This document shows, one piece after another, positions 13,859-21,661 of a stretch of 22,507 nt of DNA. This stretch comes from Desulfomicrobium sp. (GTDB taxonomy: Bacteria; Desulfobacterota; Desulfovibrionia; Desulfovibrionales; Desulfomicrobiaceae). Position 1 is the stretch's first letter. The number at the start of each line of letters is the position of its first letter. Both the position numbers and the translations under genes were made by a program. The notes under the pieces are model-generated. The model ran no database searches. It had not been told where the DNA came from and saw only the letters and a program-made list of their open reading frames with translations. Location: assembly GCA_003542385.1 (NCBI GenBank), contig DPKT01000276.1, positions 1 to 22,507 on the forward strand, written 5' to 3'.

Positions 13859-16417
13859 ATGGGATTGCGCAATTTCCTGGATTCTCTGATCCGACGCAAG
13901 AAAGAGCAGCCCGAGAGCGAGGCGCTGCTGCGCTCCTTTCGCCTGCAGTACATGCATTTCAAGGACCTGCTCCTGTCCAACGCGGAATTGGGGACGATCA
14001 TGGCCGAGATCGACGAGAAGCTCAGAGGTTCGAACCTGTTCAGCATGAGCGAGATCCGCGCCCTGGCCACCAGGAGCGTCTTCCACACCATGCGCATGGT
14101 CACGGCCCTGAACGCCATCTCCGGCAACCGCTACGCCGTGCTTCCCGAGATGGTCGAACACATCAATTCACGAATCACCGGCATCCTCGACAGCAAACCA
14201 CAACCAGCCATCCGTGATTATACCTTCACCATGGACGCCGTGGACAAGGACCTCGTCGATGTCGTCGGCGGCAAATGCGCAAACCTCGGCGAAATGCGCA
14301 ATCGCGCAAGCATCCCGACCCCGCCTGGTTTCGCCATCACCACGGCCGCGTACGAGGCCTTCCTCAACAGCAAGGGGCTGCGCGACGAAATCCTCAAGCT
14401 GCTGCGCGAGGCCCGCCCCGACGCCCCGGCTTCGGTCGTGTCCGTATCCGAGGCCATCTACAGGACCATCGACGGCGTGGCCGTGCCCGACGACGTCATG
14501 CAAGCCCTTCTCCAGGCCTGGGACTCGACCTTCGACGACCCCGCCGGGACCCGCGCGGCCCTTCGCTCCAGCGCCATCAGCGAGGACGGCATCCTGTCCT
14601 TCTCCGGGCAGTACCGGACCATCCTCGGCGTCAGGCGGGACAGCCTCGAAAGCGCCTTCCGCGAAGTGCTGGCCAGCCTCTTCTCCCCCCGGGCCATCAC
14701 CTACCGCATCCACCACGGCGTATCCTTCGAGCAGTGCGCCATGGGCATGGCCTGCATCCGCATGGTCGACGCCGCGGCCAGCGGCATCGTCTTCTCGCGC
14801 CACCCCGTGAATCCGCTGTCCGACGAGATGGTCCTCAATGCCGTCTGGGGCCTCGGTGCCTACGCCGTGGACGGCATCATCGAGCCGGACACCTGGCAGA
14901 TCAAACCCGGCGATCCCCCGAGCATCACGCTTCGCAACATCGCCGACAAGCCCGTGCGACTCGTGTCCGACGCCTCGGGCAAGCACGAGGAAAGCGTGCC
15001 CGACCATCTGCGCCGCGCGCCCTGCCTCGAACCGCACCACGTCTTCGAGCTTGCGGACATCGCCGCCCGCCTCGAAGCCCACTACCACCATCCCCAGGAC
15101 ATCGAGTGGGCCCTGGACGCCGACGGCCGGATCCTGATCCTGCAGAGCAGGCCCATGCGGCTGGCGCACGCCCACCACGGGGGTCTCGCCACCCAGGCCA
15201 TCGAGGGCGCGCAGCTCATCCTCGAGGGCGCGGAGATCGCCTGCTCCGGCATCGGCACCGGCCCTGCCGTCCTGGCAGAGGGGCTTACCGATCTGGCGGA
15301 CTTCCCCGAAGGCGGCATTCTCGTCGCGCCCCACTCCCTGCCCAACTACGTTCTGGTCATGAACAGGGCCCAGGCCATCGTGACCGAGGCGGGCAGCATC
15401 ACGGGGCACATGGCGTCCCTGGCCCGCGAATTCAACGTGCCGACGCTGCTCAATGCCAAGGGCGCCGTCAGCCTGATCGCCGCAGGCGGACGAATCACGG
15501 TGGACGCCATCACCGGCCGCGTCTACGCCGGGGAGGTGCCCGAGCTCATGGCCTTCAAGTCCTCGCGCAGCGTCCGTGTCGCCGACACGCCCGTGCACGC
15601 CGTCCTGCGCCAGGTCGCGGATCAGATCATCCCCCTGCACCTGCTGGACCCCAAGTCCCCGGTCTTCAAGCCCGACTCCTGCACCACCCTGCACGACGTC
15701 ATGCGTTTCGTGCATGAACTCTGCTACACCGAGATGTTCCGCATCAGCGACCGGGCTTCGGACGCAGGGTCCGTGTCCTGCCAGCTCAAGGCCAAGCTGC
15801 CCATCGACCTGCATCTCATCGACCTCGGCGGAGGGCTGAAGGATGTCGACGGCCCGTATGTCTACCCCGACCAGATCACTTCCGAACCCCTGGCCGCACT
15901 GCTGTCCGGCATGCTCCGTCCGGACGTGCACGTCCGCGGGCCGCGGCCCGTCGACGTCGGAGGATTCCTTTCGGTCATGAGCCAGCACATGCTCGAACCC
16001 CCGACTGTCCAGGCCCAGCGCTTCGGCGAGCGAAGCTACGGCATCATATCCGACAAGTACCTGAACTTCAGTTCCCGCGTCGGCTACCATTACAGCGTCG
16101 TGGACGCCTATTGCGGCGAGACCGTGTCCAAGAACTACATCACGTTCCAGTTCAAGGGCGGGGCGGCCGACGAGATCAGGAGAGAACGCAGGGTGAGATG
16201 CATCGCGCTCATTCTGGACAGGCTCGGGTTTGCCACGGAGGTCCGCGGCGACATGACCCAGGCCAAGTTCCAGAAATACTCGCTCACGGAAACGGCGGAA
16301 CGCCTGGACCAACTCGGAAGGCTGCTCATCGTCACCCGGCAGATGGACATGCTCATGACCAGCGAAAACGCGGTGAAGGTCATGGCCGACAATTTCATGT
16401 CGGGAGTGTACCACTGA
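13859..16417 (+). CDS. PEP-synthase-like ATP-grasp/phospho-His protein with novel C-terminal domain (paralog A)
   Basis: 852 aa, soluble. An N-terminal helical region (1-115) is followed by a PPDK/PEP-synthase-type ATP-grasp domain (about 120-435): VVGGKCANLGEM (135-146), ALRSSAISEDG (234-244), GIVFSRHPVNP, QDIEWALD (413-420), ILQSRP (427-432). A swivelling domain (about 455-560) carries the phosphorylatable histidine H517 in TEAGSITGHMASLARE. The remaining 290 residues are not the PEP/pyruvate TIM barrel; they hold LLDP, TLHDVMRFVHE, GYHYSVVDAY and FQFKGGAADEIRRERR. The family chemistry is ATP beta-phosphoryl transfer to His and then to an acceptor, which is unknown here. It begins 22 nt after the activator gene with GAGG upstream of the ATG. 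It is not a canonical PpsA or PPDK; a dedicated phosphotransferase, as in phenylphosphate synthase or rifampin phosphotransferase, is the nearest analogy. Confidence 0.88.
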   Translation: MGLRNFLDSLIRRKKEQPESEALLRSFRLQYMHFKDLLLSNAELGTIMAEIDEKLRGSNLFSMSEIRALATRSVFHTMRMVTALNAISGNRYAVLPEMVEHINSRITGILDSKPQPAIRDYTFTMDAVDKDLVDVVGGKCANLGEMRNRASIPTPPGFAITTAAYEAFLNSKGLRDEILKLLREARPDAPASVVSVSEAIYRTIDGVAVPDDVMQALLQAWDSTFDDPAGTRAALRSSAISEDGILSFSGQYRTILGVRRDSLESAFREVLASLFSPRAITYRIHHGVSFEQCAMGMACIRMVDAAASGIVFSRHPVNPLSDEMVLNAVWGLGAYAVDGIIEPDTWQIKPGDPPSITLRNIADKPVRLVSDASGKHEESVPDHLRRAPCLEPHHVFELADIAARLEAHYHHPQDIEWALDADGRILILQSRPMRLAHAHHGGLATQAIEGAQLILEGAEIACSGIGTGPAVLAEGLTDLADFPEGGILVAPHSLPNYVLVMNRAQAIVTEAGSITGHMASLAREFNVPTLLNAKGAVSLIAAGGRITVDAITGRVYAGEVPELMAFKSSRSVRVADTPVHAVLRQVADQIIPLHLLDPKSPVFKPDSCTTLHDVMRFVHELCYTEMFRISDRASDAGSVSCQLKAKLPIDLHLIDLGGGLKDVDGPYVYPDQITSEPLAALLSGMLRPDVHVRGPRPVDVGGFLSVMSQHMLEPPTVQAQRFGERSYGIISDKYLNFSSRVGYHYSVVDAYCGETVSKNYITFQFKGGAADEIRRERRVRCIALILDRLGFATEVRGDMTQAKFQKYSLTETAERLDQLGRLLIVTRQMDMLMTSENAVKVMADNFMSGVYH

Positions 16418-16532
16418 TTTACCGTCTGCCCGGACAGTTGCGGGCCGGTGCCGTATCGTGTCACAGAAACTCCAGGACGATCGGGCCCGGTTCCTCCGGC
16501 CATGAATGCGGTCCTGCATCGCGGAGCGTCAC

Positions 16533-19208
16533 ATGAACCTCATCCAGCGCATCAGAAGCATCTTTTCCCCGCCTCCGCCTCCCGAAACGAGCCAGGACAA
16601 CGGACAGGAGGACATGTTCCGGGCCAGGTACCAGGCCTTCCGGCGCCTGCTCTCGGCCAACAACGGGGCTCTGGACTTCATGACCGAGCTCGAGGAGGCG
16701 GCCATGGGCCGCCGTCACTTCGGCATGCATTTCGTGCGCTCGCGGGTGACAGGCGCGACGACCAAGGTCTTCAACATCGTCGAAAACCTGCTCTATCTCG
16801 CCCCCGGCAAGTACCTGGCCCTGCGCGACACCCTGCGCGACATCCAGGAGCGGATCCAGGAAAGCCTGGCGACCGGTCAGGCCGTCCGCCGTCGCGAATT
16901 GATCCTGGACCTCGATGACATCACGGCCGGCGACGTCGGCGATGTCGGGGGAAAGATGGCCAACCTGGGGGAGCTCAGGAACACCCTGCACATCTCCGTC
17001 CCCCGCGGTTTCGCCGTCACCGCCCACGCCTACGAGTCGTTCATGCAGCACACTGGGCTCTGGGAGGAGATCAACTGCCTCGTCCTCGGCCACCCCATGG
17101 CCGCGCATTTCAGCGCCTGCCCCCTGCCGGATGCGGACGTCGATGACGACGAGGCGACAAACCAACCGATCGCGCTGCTGGAACTGTGCGCGAAGATCCG
17201 CGGCATGATCCTCGCGGCCGAGGTTCCCGCGGAGCTGCAGGAAGCCATTCTCGCGGCCTACGACCGGCTGTGCGAGCAGGAGGGGCGGCAGGTGCACGTG
17301 GCCCTGCGCTCCAGCGCCCTGGGCGAGGACAGCGCCGGCGCCTCCTTCGCCGGGCAGCACAAGTCCATGCTGAACCTCGACCGAGAGAGCCTCATCGACG
17401 GCTACAAGGAAATCGTGGCCAGCAAATATTCCGCCCATGCCATGACCTACCGCTACATGCTCGGCATCCGGGACGACGACGTGCTGATGTGCGTGGGGTG
17501 CCTGAGCATGGTCACCTCGCGGTCCGGCGGCGTGACCTACACGACGAACCCCCTGAACGCCGCGGACGAACGGATGCGCATCACCTCCGCCTGGGGCGTG
17601 GCCAAGGGCGTGGTCGACGGAACGGCCACCACCGACGAGTTTGTGCTCGAGAAGGGACCCGAGCCCCGAATCGTCGAGAGGACAGTGCCCCGCAAGGAGT
17701 CGGCCCTGATCTGTTCGCCCACCGAAGGGGTGTGCCGGGTCTCGCTGGACCCGGAGCACTGCGAAATGCCGTCCCTGGCCGACGCTCAGGTCATCGATCT
17801 GGCGGCCATGTCCATGCGTATCGAAGAACATTACGGGCAGCCGCAGGACATCGAGTGGGCCTGCACCCCGGAAGGCGGTCTCGTGCTGCTGCAGACGCGG
17901 CCCCTGGAAGTCCGGGCGCCCGAAGCCTCGCCGGTCCTGCTGTCCGACGTTTCCCCGCTGGTCCACGGCGGACGCACGGCCAGCCCCGGCGCAGCCTTCG
18001 GCGTGGTGCACATCGTGCGCAAGGACGTGGACATCCTCGTGCTGCCGGACAACGCCATCCTTGTCTGCGTCGAAGCCGCACCGAAATGGGCCGCGGTCCT
18101 GAACAGGTGCCAGGGCATCATCACCGAGCAGGGCAGCGTGGCCGGGCATCTGGCCAACGTGGCCAGGGAATTCCGCGTGCCGGCGCTGTTCGGCGTGCCG
18201 TCGGCCACGTCCCTTCTGACCCCCGGCCAGGAGATCACCCTCGACGCCGACAACGCCGCAATCTACCCCGGCCGCCAGGACGACCTGCTCGTGCGCAAGC
18301 CCGAGCGGCCCAACATGATGGCCGGCAGCCCCGTTTTCCAGACCCTCGAGCGCGTCATCCGGCACATCACCCCCCTGAACCTCCTGGACCCGGACGCCCT
18401 GGACTTCACGGCGGTCAACTGCAGAACCTTGCACGACATCACCAGATTCTGCCACGAAAAGTCCGTGCAGGAGATGTTCAGCTTCGGCCGCGACCACGAC
18501 TTCTCCCCCAGGTCGAGCAAGCAGCTCAAGACCGTGATCCCCATGCAGTGGTGGATCATCAACCTGGAGGACGGCTTCGTGAAGGAAACCCCGGGCAAGA
18601 TGGTGCCCTTGGACAACATCGCCTCCGTGCCCATGCTGGCCCTGTGGCGCGGCATCGTGGCCTTCCCCTGGGAGGGGCCTCCCGGCCTCGACGGCAAGGG
18701 CTTCATGTCCGTCCTGTTCCAGTCCGCCACCAACGCCAACCTCGAACCGGCCAGGGCGTCGCACTTCGCGGACAAGAACTATTTCATGATCTCGAAACAT
18801 TTCTGCAACCTGCAGTCGAGGTTCGGCTACCACTTCACGTCCGTCGAAGCCCTGGCCGGACCAAGACCGCGCGAGAACTACATCCGTTTCCAGTTCAAGG
18901 GAGGCGCGGCGGACCAGCAGCGGAGGGTTCGGCGGGCCCGGTTCGTGGGAGAGGTTCTCGACGAGTTCGGCTTTCAGACCCGCGTGCGGGAGGACGCTCT
19001 CTTCGCCCGTCTGGACGACTGCGACCAGGCGTTCGTCGAGGACCACCTCGAAATCCTCGGCCACATCCTCATCCACACCCGGCAGCTTGACATGATCATG
19101 AACCGCGAGGAAGTGGTCCAGTTCTACAAACAACGCATCCTGCACCAGCTTCACGCACTGATGGATGCAAAAAAACGGGATTCCGTCCCGACAACAGGAC
19201 AGACATGA
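16533..19208 (+). CDS. PEP-synthase-like ATP-grasp/phospho-His protein with novel C-terminal domain (paralog B)
   Basis: 891 aa from the ATG at 16533, preceded by CGGAG at 6-nt spacing; ATG 16506 is in frame but has no clear site. The architecture matches its upstream neighbour: a helical N-terminus with a short Pro run (13-17), then an ATP-grasp domain (VGGKMANLGEL 138-148; ALRSSALGED 257-266; SFAGQH; QDIEWA 438-443; LLQTRP 452-457). The phospho-His swivel follows, with H539 in TEQGSVAGHLANVARE. The C-terminal domain shared with paralog A shows LLDPDAL, TLHDITRFCHE, SRFGYHFTSVEA and FQFKGGAADQQRRVRR. The long insertion at 186-215 (acidic, ADVDDDEATN) is absent from paralog A. Both proteins keep the catalytic His, so this is not a split active site. 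The gap after paralog A is 115 nt with no clear promoter or terminator. Its last bases overlap the 62-aa gene. Confidence 0.88.
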   Translation: MNLIQRIRSIFSPPPPPETSQDNGQEDMFRARYQAFRRLLSANNGALDFMTELEEAAMGRRHFGMHFVRSRVTGATTKVFNIVENLLYLAPGKYLALRDTLRDIQERIQESLATGQAVRRRELILDLDDITAGDVGDVGGKMANLGELRNTLHISVPRGFAVTAHAYESFMQHTGLWEEINCLVLGHPMAAHFSACPLPDADVDDDEATNQPIALLELCAKIRGMILAAEVPAELQEAILAAYDRLCEQEGRQVHVALRSSALGEDSAGASFAGQHKSMLNLDRESLIDGYKEIVASKYSAHAMTYRYMLGIRDDDVLMCVGCLSMVTSRSGGVTYTTNPLNAADERMRITSAWGVAKGVVDGTATTDEFVLEKGPEPRIVERTVPRKESALICSPTEGVCRVSLDPEHCEMPSLADAQVIDLAAMSMRIEEHYGQPQDIEWACTPEGGLVLLQTRPLEVRAPEASPVLLSDVSPLVHGGRTASPGAAFGVVHIVRKDVDILVLPDNAILVCVEAAPKWAAVLNRCQGIITEQGSVAGHLANVAREFRVPALFGVPSATSLLTPGQEITLDADNAAIYPGRQDDLLVRKPERPNMMAGSPVFQTLERVIRHITPLNLLDPDALDFTAVNCRTLHDITRFCHEKSVQEMFSFGRDHDFSPRSSKQLKTVIPMQWWIINLEDGFVKETPGKMVPLDNIASVPMLALWRGIVAFPWEGPPGLDGKGFMSVLFQSATNANLEPARASHFADKNYFMISKHFCNLQSRFGYHFTSVEALAGPRPRENYIRFQFKGGAADQQRRVRRARFVGEVLDEFGFQTRVREDALFARLDDCDQAFVEDHLEILGHILIHTRQLDMIMNREEVVQFYKQRILHQLHALMDAKKRDSVPTTGQT

Positions 19209-19393
19209 GCGACAGATCTCAGGAAAACTCACCGAGCCACGCGGTGCTGCGAGGCGTCATCGTCGGCGGCTCCATCGGGATGATCGCCAGCTGGTTCGGA
19301 TACGAACCGGTCAAGGCCTTCTTCATGGGCATCATCTGCGGCATCTTCGCGGCCTTTACCAGGATCATGGCGGACAGGCTGCGCAAGAAATAA
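19205..19393 (+). CDS. Small two-helix membrane protein coupled to the phospho-His protein
   Basis: 62 aa, family not recognised. The ATG at 19205 overlaps the TGA of the previous gene (ATGA), giving translational coupling. Two short Gly-rich hydrophobic helices are visible, at about 15-32 (LRGVIVGGSIGMIASWFG) and 37-54 (KAFFMGIICGIFAAFTRI), with a basic tail (MADRLRKK), so it probably sits in the inner membrane as a hairpin. It may anchor the two large soluble proteins at the membrane, near the permease or the activator. That role is inferred from coupling only. Confidence 0.75.
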   Translation: MSDRSQENSPSHAVLRGVIVGGSIGMIASWFGYEPVKAFFMGIICGIFAAFTRIMADRLRKK

Positions 19394-19430
19394 TCCTTGA
19401 CTTCTTCAGCAGCGGGACTACTAATCGAAA

Positions 19431-19467
19431 TCAAGAACCAACGCATGCGTACTGAACAGGTTCTTGA
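19431..19467. repeat. 9-bp inverted repeat enclosing a 10-bp palindrome
   Basis: TCAAGAACC (19431-19439) and GGTTCTTGA (19459-19467) are perfect complements. The 19-nt loop contains the palindrome ACGCATGCGT (19441-19450). It starts 38 nt after the 62-aa gene. There is no T-run, so it is not a standard terminator. Confidence 0.6.
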
Positions 19468-19515
19468 ATCCATGGCGATGTCTTCAAGGAAACTGACGAC
19501 AACATCTCTAAAGCA

Positions 19516-19690
19516 GAGGCGTGTAGCAAGGAAACCTGGAAAAAATCCTCGAAACACAGGTGTGTAGGCAGTCAACACAATCAGGGAACATCTTTCCGAA
19601 TCGAAAATCGAGGCGCGTTGGTTGGAAACCGTGAACCAGTAATGTGGTCATGGCGCGTTGGAAGGAAACCCCGAAGTGAACCAGGAAACA
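19516..19690 (+). repeat. Imperfect direct repeats GGCGYGT...GGAAACC
   Basis: Three related copies: GAGGCGTGTAGCAAGGAAAC (from 19516), GAGGCGCGTTGGTTGGAAAC (from 19610) and TGGCGCGTTGGAAGGAAACC (19651-19670). Copies 2 and 3 also share a downstream GTGAACCAG and form a roughly 40-nt tandem unit. Further GGAAAC cores occur at 19488-19493 and 19684-19689. The spacing is irregular. Confidence 0.6.
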
Positions 19691-19812
19691 GACTGTTGAG
19701 GCGTTTATTCCGGTAAATCCGTACAGGAGTACTCGTGGCGCCGGCCCCAATCCGGCGCGAAACGGTTCACAAGCATCACATCGCATCTGGTTTAACGACA
19801 TTCCGGTTGATC

Positions 19813-19846
19813 AGGGGCGGAAGAAATCTTCCGCCCCTCTCTTTTT
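19813..19846 (+). terminator. Strong Rho-independent terminator
   Basis: AGGGGCGGAAGA (19813-19824) pairs with TCTTCCGCCCCT (19827-19838), followed by CTCTTTTT. It is the first good terminator after the activator/phospho-His operon, about 420 nt past the last gene, or it may end a separate small transcript from this interval. Confidence 0.9.
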
Positions 19847-19960
19847 CCCAGCAGGCGCGCGTGATGCATGCACTCCTGCATTCTGCCCGCCCGCTTCGGA
19901 CAGCATCGACCCTCGGCCCCTCCGTCCCGGTTTTTCTTTTTTCAGGAAGGGTCAATCGGC

Positions 19961-19988
19961 TTGCATAAGAGAAGCTTTTCGGTATAGA
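19961..19988 (+). promoter_or_regulatory. Sigma-70-type promoter for the zinc-ribbon gene
   Basis: TTGCAT (19961-19966), a 16-nt spacer, then TATAGA (19983-19988). The start of transcription is expected near 19995, giving a leader of about 37 nt. It lies downstream of the terminator, so the zinc-ribbon gene has its own transcription unit. Confidence 0.65.
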
Positions 19989-20031
19989 CATACAAGTGCA
20001 AACATGAACCAATTCCAATTCAGGACACGCC

Positions 20032-20712
20032 ATGTACTGTAAAAAATGCAGATTTCACTCCTTTGACCATGTCGCGGCCTGCCCCAAGTGCGGAGCGGAC
20101 TGGGAAGAAACCCGCAAGGCCCTCTACCTGAGCTGGATCACCGCCAGCGGCGTCAACTGGGTTGCCCCGATCTCCGCCCAGGCAGCCCCTGCGGCTTCCG
20201 CGGTCAAACCTGAAACGGTCATGGACGTCTCCGGCGGCGAGGACGAACTCTCCCACCTGATTGCCCCGGCCCAGATTCCTCCGTCCTCCAAGGATGCCGA
20301 CATCGACGTTTCGCTCTTTCCTGAACTGGACTTTTCCACCGAGGGACCTGAGGCCAAGCCGTCGGCCCCGGCCGCAGCAAAACCCACGACCAAGGCGGAC
20401 GACGACCTCTTCCTCGACTCCATGCCCGTGGAGGACATGCCCGAGCTGGACTTCAGCGCGTCCTTCGATGCGCCGGCAGAGCCCACGCCGCCCATCTCAA
20501 AGCCCAAGCGCGAGGACCTCTTCATTCCCGAGCTCGAGGAAATGCTCGCGCCCCTGACGGAAGAGCCGCGGCAGAACCCGGCTCCGGCCAAGAAATCCCC
20601 CATGGCCGAAGAAACGGAGATTCTGCTCGATTTCGGCGACGACTCCTCCAGGGGCAACACGAAAGAAGACATTCCCTTCCTCACCCTGGAAGACACGATC
20701 AAGCCTTCGTAA
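20032..20712 (+). CDS. Zinc-ribbon protein with disordered acidic tail and ELDFS-type repeats
   Basis: 226 aa, no known function. The N-terminus MYCKKCRFHSFDHVAACPKCG forms a four-Cys zinc ribbon (C3, C6, C17, C20), followed by a short helix WEETRKALYLSWI. The rest (about 45-226) is Pro/Ala/Asp/Glu-rich and probably disordered, with short hydrophobic-acidic motifs recurring: LFPELDFS (95-102), MPELDFS (136-142), FIPELEEM (164-171), ILLDFGDD (197-204) and FLTLED (216-221). Such motifs often dock on a partner protein. AGGA lies about 7 nt before the ATG; a nearer upstream ATG, about 28 nt before, is out of frame. It is transcribed alone and convergent with the hydrolase, whose stop is 8 nt away. 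It may be an adaptor or regulatory protein, a guess from composition only. Confidence 0.78.
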   Translation: MYCKKCRFHSFDHVAACPKCGADWEETRKALYLSWITASGVNWVAPISAQAAPAASAVKPETVMDVSGGEDELSHLIAPAQIPPSSKDADIDVSLFPELDFSTEGPEAKPSAPAAAKPTTKADDDLFLDSMPVEDMPELDFSASFDAPAEPTPPISKPKREDLFIPELEEMLAPLTEEPRQNPAPAKKSPMAEETEILLDFGDDSSRGNTKEDIPFLTLEDTIKPS

Positions 20713-20720
20713 TATCGGGC

Positions 20721-21473
20721 TCACCCGAAGGACCCCACGAAGCCGAGAACCAGGGCGCTCACCGAGGCCCTGGTTTCTTCGTGCGTGACCAGCAGGTGCC
20801 CGCTGGTAAGAGTTTCGCGCATGTGCAGAAGATGAAGTTCACGTCGCACGCTTGACACCCGCGAAAGGATGTCCCAGGCGTTGTCCGGGTGAACGGCCCG
20901 GTCCCGGGCGCCGTGCAGGACCAGGATCGGCGCCGTGACGCGTTCCAGCCCCCGCCGCACCTTGCCGGCCGCGACTTTGAACGAGTGCAGGGGCCGGACG
21001 AAGTGCGTGCCTTCGTACCCCTGCCAAGGCGCGATGCGCCTGGACTCCGGCCTGGGTGCGGAGGCCGACAGCCGAGGGCGGCAGAAGCGCAGCAGCCCGC
21101 TGCAAAACAGCAGCGGGTCCGGCGAGAAATAGGGAAAGAGCCGACACAGGAAGACAGGTGCGGCGATGGTCGAGACGCCCGCCAGATCATGCCGCTGCGC
21201 CAGGGCCAGGGCGAGGGTCCCGCCCATGGAGAACCCGGCCACGAATACCCGTAGGCACCGCGCCCGCAGGGCCGAAAGCGCCCTCTCGGCCCCGGCCAGC
21301 CAATCCTCGAAACGGCTGCGCTCGAAGGCCTCGGGGTCGCCGTCGTGCCCGGGCAGGGACGGGACTTCGACCTCGTACCCCGCTGCGCGCAGATCGGACG
21401 CCAGATAGCTCATTTCAAAGGGCCGCCCGGCATAGCCGTGCAGCAGGAGACAGCCGGTCTGCAGATCGTTCAT
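20721..21473 (-). CDS. Alpha/beta hydrolase (carboxylesterase/monoacylglycerol-lipase-like)
   Basis: 250 aa cytoplasmic hydrolase. LLLHGYAGRP (9-18) is the oxyanion-side loop, GFSMGG (80-85) carries nucleophile S82, D191 sits in LHGARDRAVHP and H226 in TSGHLLVTHE, so the triad is complete. Residues 100-165 form a helical lid. The closest pattern is the Est30/YvaK-type carboxylesterases that act on short to medium acyl esters; the substrate is not known. I start at ATG 21471-21473 because homologous proteins begin right before the HG loop. An upstream ATG at 21530 adds 19 hydrophobic residues resembling a signal anchor and cannot be excluded. Neither start has a strong ribosome site. The gene is divergent from the PxxKW gene. 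Confidence 0.88.
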   Translation of the reverse strand: MNDLQTGCLLLHGYAGRPFEMSYLASDLRAAGYEVEVPSLPGHDGDPEAFERSRFEDWLAGAERALSALRARCLRVFVAGFSMGGTLALALAQRHDLAGVSTIAAPVFLCRLFPYFSPDPLLFCSGLLRFCRPRLSASAPRPESRRIAPWQGYEGTHFVRPLHSFKVAAGKVRRGLERVTAPILVLHGARDRAVHPDNAWDILSRVSSVRRELHLLHMRETLTSGHLLVTHEETRASVSALVLGFVGSFG

Positions 21474-21661
21474 GACGGACCCCGCAACGGTGAAGAGTGC
21501 GATACGAATCAGCAATTGCGCCAGTTGCATGAGGAAAAAAAGTCTTGACTTTTGTCACCCATTCGAAAAAGAAAACGAGTTTCCGGTGATTCGCGAACAG
21601 CCGCCGTTTCCACCGGGCAAAGGCGCGGCAGCATTTCAGGTCAAAATTATGGAGGAGCCTC

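Larger units (their letters stand above)
19394..20031. other. 638-bp non-coding, repeat-rich interval
   Basis: No convincing gene in any frame. Contents in order: a 9-bp inverted repeat (19431-19467), related GGAAAC-containing direct repeats (19486-19690), a GC hairpin GCGCCGG/CCGGCGC (19738-19758), a strong terminator (19813-19846) and a sigma-70-type promoter (19961-19988). The first 400 bp look AT-richer than the flanking genes. It could be the long 3' region of the upstream operon, an unrecognised RNA, or the remnant of an inserted element. Confidence 0.6.

Noticed and set aside
16418..16532. Possible promoter or terminator in the 115-nt gap between the twin genes
   Set aside because: No -24/-12 or good -35/-10 pair and no stem followed by a T-run could be found.
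13859..19208. Annotation of the twin proteins as ordinary PpsA (pyruvate, water dikinase)
   Set aside because: The ATP-grasp and His domains fit, but the C-terminal region lacks the recognisable PEP/pyruvate barrel and is conserved instead with a different pattern.
14168..19232. Very long open frames on the minus strand opposite the two phospho-His genes (about 780 and 920 codons)
   Set aside because: They mirror high-GC codon use of the real genes, are low-complexity (Val/Gly/Asp/His-rich), show no family motifs and lack ribosome sites.
19516..19690. CRISPR-like array
   Set aside because: Only three degenerate copies with unequal spacing, no constant repeat length and no cas genes nearby.
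19508..19968. Short frames of 77-97 codons on both strands in the non-coding interval
   Set aside because: They run across the repeats or the terminator, have no ribosome site and no recognisable domain.
20715..20728. TCGGG/CCCGA hairpin between the convergent zinc-ribbon and hydrolase genes
   Set aside because: Only a 5-bp stem, no T-run, and it overlaps the hydrolase stop; too weak to call a terminator.
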